A program made the translations under genes and the position numbers. A stretch of DNA of 30,194 bases from assembly GCA_002384765.1 (NCBI GenBank), contig DGBM01000087.1, positions 228 to 30,421 on the forward strand, in the 5' to 3' direction. Source of the DNA: Demequinaceae bacterium UBA4004 (GTDB taxonomy: Bacteria; Actinomycetota; Actinomycetes; Actinomycetales; Demequinaceae). The notes under the pieces are model-generated. The model was given only the letters and a program-made list of their open reading frames with translations, was not told where the DNA came from and did not search any database. Positions 29,533-30,194 of the stretch are shown here, in pieces (the stretch's first letter is position 1; each line of letters starts with the position of its first letter).

Positions 29533-30194
29533 GTGGCTCACCTGTGGCGCGGGATCATCAGCGAGTACCTGGATCAGATGCCCTTTGACGAGGGCGACCG
29601 CATCGTGTCGCTCGGCGAGGGCGGCACGCCGCTCATCTACGCCGCGAAGATCTCCTCCGAGGTGGGCGCCGAGGTGCTCGTCAAGTACGAGGGCATGAAC
29701 CCCACCGGGTCGTTCAAGGACCGCGGCATGACGTCGGCGATCACCCAAGTGGTGAAGGACGGCAGCCACACGGTGGTGTGCGCTTCCACCGGCAACACGT
29801 CCGCGTCGGCCGCCGCCTACGCCGCCCACGCGGGGCTCCGCTGCGTCGTCATGATTCCACAGGGCAAGATTGCGGCGGGCAAGATGGCGCAGGCGATCGT
29901 GCACGGCGCGGACCTGGTCCAGGTGGACGGCAACTTCGACGAGTGCCTGGACATCGTCCGTGCCCTGTCGGAGAAGTACCCGATCGCGCTGGTCAACTCG
30001 GTCAACCCATATCGCCTCCAGGGTCAGAAGACCGCGGCCTTCGAGATCGTGGATCAGCTGGGTGAGGCCCCCGACATTCACATGCTGCCGGTGGGCAACG
30101 CGGGCAACATCTCGGCGTACTGGATGGGCTTCAAGGAATACGCCGACGCCGGCCGGGCCTCGCGCAGGCCCAAGATGTGGGGCGTACAGGCCGC
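29533..30194 (+). CDS. thrC: Threonine synthase, N-terminal part (runs off window)
   Basis: The GTG at 29533 has AAGGAG about 7 bases upstream, inside the end of hom, and the frame stays open to the window edge (220 complete codons). The opening [20 protein letters not shown] and [11 protein letters not shown] is typical. The PLP lysine is in [40 protein letters not shown] is the phosphate-loop region, and [18 protein letters not shown] follows near the cut end. The enzyme converts O-phosphohomoserine to threonine. It is the short actinobacterial type. thrB would be expected beyond the edge. Confidence 0.96.
   Translation, partial: MAHLWRGIISEYLDQMPFDEGDRIVSLGEGGTPLIYAAKISSEVGAEVLVKYEGMNPTGSFKDRGMTSAITQVVKDGSHTVVCASTGNTSASAAAYAAHAGLRCVVMIPQGKIAAGKMAQAIVHGADLVQVDGNFDECLDIVRALSEKYPIALVNSVNPYRLQGQKTAAFEIVDQLGEAPDIHMLPVGNAGNISAYWMGFKEYADAGRASRRPKMWGVQA

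Overview
The window is a high-GC, gene-dense chromosomal segment from an actinobacterium. The main clues are a fused E2/E1 2-oxoglutarate decarboxylase (Kgd/OdhA type), a SigR-RsrA thiol-stress module, the 24-residue ribosomal protein bL37, a secA-linked Rv3235-family gene, and GTG starts with 4-base ATGA/GTGA overlaps. Gene content points to Micrococcales (Cellulomonadaceae/Demequinaceae-like), but this is a low-confidence guess. I see no insertion sequence, prophage or CRISPR array; it looks like core chromosome with some lineage-specific insertions and decay.

Layout. 1-2.6 kb: the 3' end of secA, a convergent Rv3235-family/LysM pair, a divergent gene for a protein with what looks like two tandem Sm-like barrels, and a small excisionase-type HTH gene. 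2.7-5.0 kb: a SAF-domain membrane protein coupled to a CpaE-like P-loop protein, then a DUF6912-like gene. 5.1-11.3 kb: hisN, rsgA, a Gfo/Idh/MocA oxidoreductase, aroA-doxX, sigR-rsrA, a strong bidirectional terminator and bL37. 11.4-17 kb: an orphan PilT-type ATPase, an SGNH-like protein with altered catalytic residues, and kgd with an unusual N-terminus. 17.1-22.8 kb: two coupled CNNM/CBS membrane proteins, a VanY-type D,D-carboxypeptidase, a broken GIN-domain gene, a patatin-like phospholipase and thymidine kinase. 22.9-30.2 kb: tRNA-Arg(CCG), a gene remnant, then argS-lysA and hom-thrC (aspartate-family amino acids), separated by a small acidic protein, a low-molecular-weight phosphatase and an MBL-fold hydrolase.

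Regulation. Many genes have a TANNNT -10 box ending 6-8 bases before the start codon, with no leader and usually no Shine-Dalgarno. This implies widespread leaderless transcription (1881 gene, hisN, doxX, sigR, patatin, argS, phosphatase, hom). Upstream of sigR lies an exact GGGAAT-N18-GTT SigR-type promoter. It sits so that its transcript would begin almost at an in-frame ATG 33 codons before the normal start, predicting an autoregulated longer SigR isoform like the one known in Streptomyces.

The best leads for something undescribed are the SigR isoform arrangement, the duplicated Sm-like protein, the Kgd N-terminus, and the GIN-domain gene carrying both a lost lipobox Cys and an in-frame TGA.
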